This document shows, piece by piece, positions 40,625-41,059 of a stretch of 41,059 nt of DNA. The translations under genes were made by a program, and so were the position numbers. This DNA comes from Candidatus Zixiibacteriota bacterium (GTDB lineage: Bacteria > Electryoneota > B3-LCP), in assembly GCA_003599535.1 (NCBI GenBank), contig QZKQ01000107.1, forward strand, positions 1 to 41,059, given 5' to 3'. Below the pieces are notes generated by a model that saw only the letters and a list, made by a program, of their open reading frames with translations, did no database searches and had not been told where the DNA came from. The number at the start of each line of letters is the position of its first letter. Positions within the stretch are counted from its first letter, which is position 1.

Positions 40625-41059
40625 GTGAGCGAATATACCGTCTTTCCCAAAGAATTCCAACGGGACTGGTGGGGCGATTTAGACCGGCGTTTCGCGGTCA
40701 TCTTCCTGGTCTCTCTGCTGCTGCACGTGTTCTTCCTGAGCTACCTGCAGGGGATCCAGTGGAAGGAGATGACCGAGGAGGATGTGAATCGTTACCTGGA
40801 CGCCATCTATCGGGTGACGCCGGCCAAGATCGAGACCGCCCCCCGCACCGTGACCACCGTGCCCGCGGGCCCCGGTGAGGTGGCCGAGGAGGTCAAGCCG
40901 GTCGAAGAAGCGGCTCCCGCCCCCACGCCCACCCGCAGCGCCAAGCGGCGCGGATCGGGGACGGAACTGGCGGCCAAGCGCGCCGCCCTGCAGGAATCGG
41001 CCCGCAGCATGGGTATCTTCCGCGTGGCCGGAGCGCGCGGCGGCGCCGGAGGCGCCGGC
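40625..41059 (+). CDS. TonB-like energy transducer (AgmX/PglI-like), partial at the window edge
   Basis: 145 codons from GTG 40625, one base after the exbD2 stop, open to the window end. A short cytoplasmic N-terminus (SEYTVFPKEFQRDWWGDLDR) is followed by one transmembrane helix (FAVIFLVSLLLHVFFLSYL), a region rich in Pro/Ala/Glu/Val (VAEEVKPVEEAAPAPTPTRS) and a Gly/Ala-rich start of the next part. This layout is that of TonB/TolA-like proteins. With exbB and two exbD upstream it should be the force-transmitting element. The C-terminal domain lies beyond the window, so the subfamily is a guess. Confidence 0.75.
   Translation, partial: MSEYTVFPKEFQRDWWGDLDRRFAVIFLVSLLLHVFFLSYLQGIQWKEMTEEDVNRYLDAIYRVTPAKIETAPRTVTTVPAGPGEVAEEVKPVEEAAPAPTPTRSAKRRGSGTELAAKRAALQESARSMGIFRVAGARGGAGGAG

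Overview
This 41 kb window is GC-rich bacterial chromosome, gene-dense, with strong NNC/NNG codon bias. Three secreted proteins, plus the cut-off tail of a fourth at the left edge, end in the Por/type IX secretion C-terminal sorting domain (PNPFN motif, then a terminal KMMLVK-like basic tail). Together with the TolQR/TonB-like cluster, the TPR proteins and housekeeping genes of mixed affinity, this points to a member of the FCB superphylum or a neighbouring uncultured candidate phylum. No rRNA, tRNA or CRISPR array was seen, so the phylum cannot be fixed from this window.

Layout. (1) 1-7.7 kb, plus strand: surface/secreted protein genes. These are a T9SS tail, a 1236-aa protein with CARDB-like tandem repeats, an FG-GAP protein, and a degenerate secreted protein whose sorting signal lies behind an in-frame stop. 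The gaps are rich in short tandem repeats and palindromic elements. (2) 7.8-10.5 kb, minus: feoA-feoB-FeoB-associated protein, an Fe(II) uptake operon behind a near-consensus promoter overlapped by a Fur-box-like site. (3) 10.5-13.2 kb: a LutC-like protein, an FmdB-like zinc ribbon protein, a rubrerythrin-like protein and thiD. (4) 13.3-17.2 kb, minus: pdxA, an S41 protease and thiL form a vitamin B6/B1 operon with a protease inside it. (5) 17.5-22.2 kb, plus: a NUDIX hydrolase, then phoH, ybeY and a CNNM/CBS/CorC protein (the conserved phoH-ybeY-ybeX order), and an incomplete glycosyltransferase-9-like ORF. (6) 22.2-26.4 kb: a radical SAM/DUF2344 fusion followed by RNase G and a strong terminator. 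(7) 26.4-28.0 kb: an AT-richer two-gene cassette, TcmP plus a Gp37/Gp68 (DUF5131) three-Cys protein, probably acquired horizontally. (8) 28.1-30.1 kb: a MacB/LolCDE-type ABC ATPase and permease. (9) 30.2-41.06 kb: a perfect consensus promoter and a structured leader open a long cluster. It holds two TPR proteins, a small exported protein, a Cys-containing small protein, an ExbB/TolQ channel, two ExbD/TolR paralogs and a TonB-like protein that runs off the window. It resembles the TolQR-driven envelope machines of gliding and outer-membrane systems.

The most interesting signals are these. Palindromic repeats of the GTCAGACATTCCTGTCTGAC type fill gaps and have also entered a TPR gene twice without breaking its frame. 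The two neighbouring ExbD paralogs differ at the proton-carrying residue (Asn in one, Asp in the other). The TcmP/DUF5131 cassette is a candidate for an uncharacterised system. A promoter-leader-terminator unit ahead of phoH could be an attenuator or a small RNA. The 5' leader of the TPR/Tol cluster carries a 14-bp hairpin. Many promoters fit a TTGACA-N17-TATAWT consensus exactly, which gives unusually good support for several start sites.
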